Origin: Nocardioidaceae bacterium
GTDB lineage: Bacteria; Actinomycetota; Actinomycetes; Propionibacteriales; Nocardioidaceae
Length of the DNA: 6,249 nucleotides
Direction of reading: 5' to 3'
Assembly (NCBI GenBank): GCA_025965395.1
Contig: JAOPXA010000004.1
Location: 1-6,249, forward strand
Positions 5,854 through 6,249 of this stretch are shown here, in pieces. The notes beneath the pieces were generated by a model that searched no databases, was not told the origin of the DNA, and saw only the letters and a program-made list of their open reading frames with translations. Position numbers and translations under genes: made by a program. Position 1 is the first letter of the stretch. Each line of letters begins with the position of its first letter.

Positions 5854-6249
5854 GCGATTTCAAACGACCGTCGCTGCCTGGGGCAGACTTGTTCGCCGCC
5901 CAGCCCGGTGGCGAAGATCCTGCCGAGCAGGCGGCCGCGGGGCAACGCATCGCCCGTCTGCTCGTCCGTGGAGCTCGCACCCATGACGATCAGGAACTGG
6001 TCGACCGGGTGCTGCATCTAGCCGACGAGCACGGGCTCGATCTTGTGGCCGAGATGTGGTCAGCCGCTCCTGCCGAGTCCCTCGCGGGCGCGCTGTGGAG
6101 GTTGTATGCGTTGCGCACCTGGGTGCATCGTCAACCTGATCAAGCGGCGCGCGAGTTTGCCGCAGGGAGGATGTTCTCGGCCGTCCACGAGGTCCTTGCT
6201 GGGGTCGCCGATCCGCCGGGCCCGGCCGAAGTGATTCTGCTCGTCGACA
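5850..6249 (+). CDS. Conserved actinobacterial protein of unknown function (3' end outside window)
   Basis: The frame opens at ATG 5850, overlapping the hydrolase stop by four bases (ATGA), and stays open to the right edge: 133 complete codons. The product begins with a basic, proline-containing stretch (MSDFKRPSLPGADLF) and then an alanine-rich linker. Amphipathic helices follow, with a RIARLLVRGARTHDD segment at 33-47, HLADEHGLD at 56-64 and ALWRLYALRTWV at 81-92, then a GVADPPGPAEV turn near 118-128. It looks soluble, with no signal peptide or membrane segment. I recall similar short proteins with LADEHG and LWRLYALR-like blocks in many actinobacterial genomes, but I know no function or reliable name. 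The overlap suggests coupled translation with the hydrolase, without proving a shared pathway. Codon use looks like that of its neighbours. Confidence 0.8.
   Translation, partial: MSDFKRPSLPGADLFAAQPGGEDPAEQAAAGQRIARLLVRGARTHDDQELVDRVLHLADEHGLDLVAEMWSAAPAESLAGALWRLYALRTWVHRQPDQAAREFAAGRMFSAVHEVLAGVADPPGPAEVILLVD

Overview
This window comes from a high-GC Gram-positive chromosome, almost certainly an actinobacterium. The evidence is the GC-rich third-codon-position bias, frequent GTG starts, leaderless-type promoters, and the block hemG-hemE / DUF3000-rnd. To my knowledge that block matches the mycobacterial neighbourhood Rv2677c (hemY), Rv2678c (hemE), Rv2680 and Rv2681. A Propionibacteriales (Nocardioides/Aeromicrobium-like) host would fit, but this cannot be proven from the window. 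No phage, transposon, CRISPR, rRNA or tRNA signal was seen.

Left part, minus strand (1-1860): hemE (uroporphyrinogen III decarboxylase) is followed after one base by hemG/hemY (FAD-dependent coproporphyrinogen/protoporphyrinogen oxidase), which runs off the left edge. These are two enzymes of haem biosynthesis and very probably one operon.

Middle, plus strand (1932-3790): across a 71-bp divergent intergenic region lies a DUF3000 protein gene. Its stop overlaps the GTG start of an RNase D gene (DEDDy exonuclease plus HRDC) by four bases, so these two also form an operon.

Right part, plus strand (3835-6249): an EfeU/FTR1 iron permease is preceded by a good match to the IdeR/DtxR iron box and a -10 element placed for leaderless transcription. 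Next is a family VIII esterase/class C beta-lactamase-like serine hydrolase with its own leaderless-type -10. The window ends in the truncated start of a conserved actinobacterial helical protein of unknown function, joined to the hydrolase by an ATGA overlap.

The unifying theme is iron and haem: haem synthesis genes and an apparently iron-repressed permease sit within about 2 kb of each other, separated by a housekeeping RNA-processing pair. The most noteworthy observations are the two overlapping candidate iron boxes upstream of efeU, the solo efeU without efeO/efeB directly after it, and the repeated TANNNT-N6-start-codon layout at three plus-strand units. I see no convincing evidence of a wholly new biological system.
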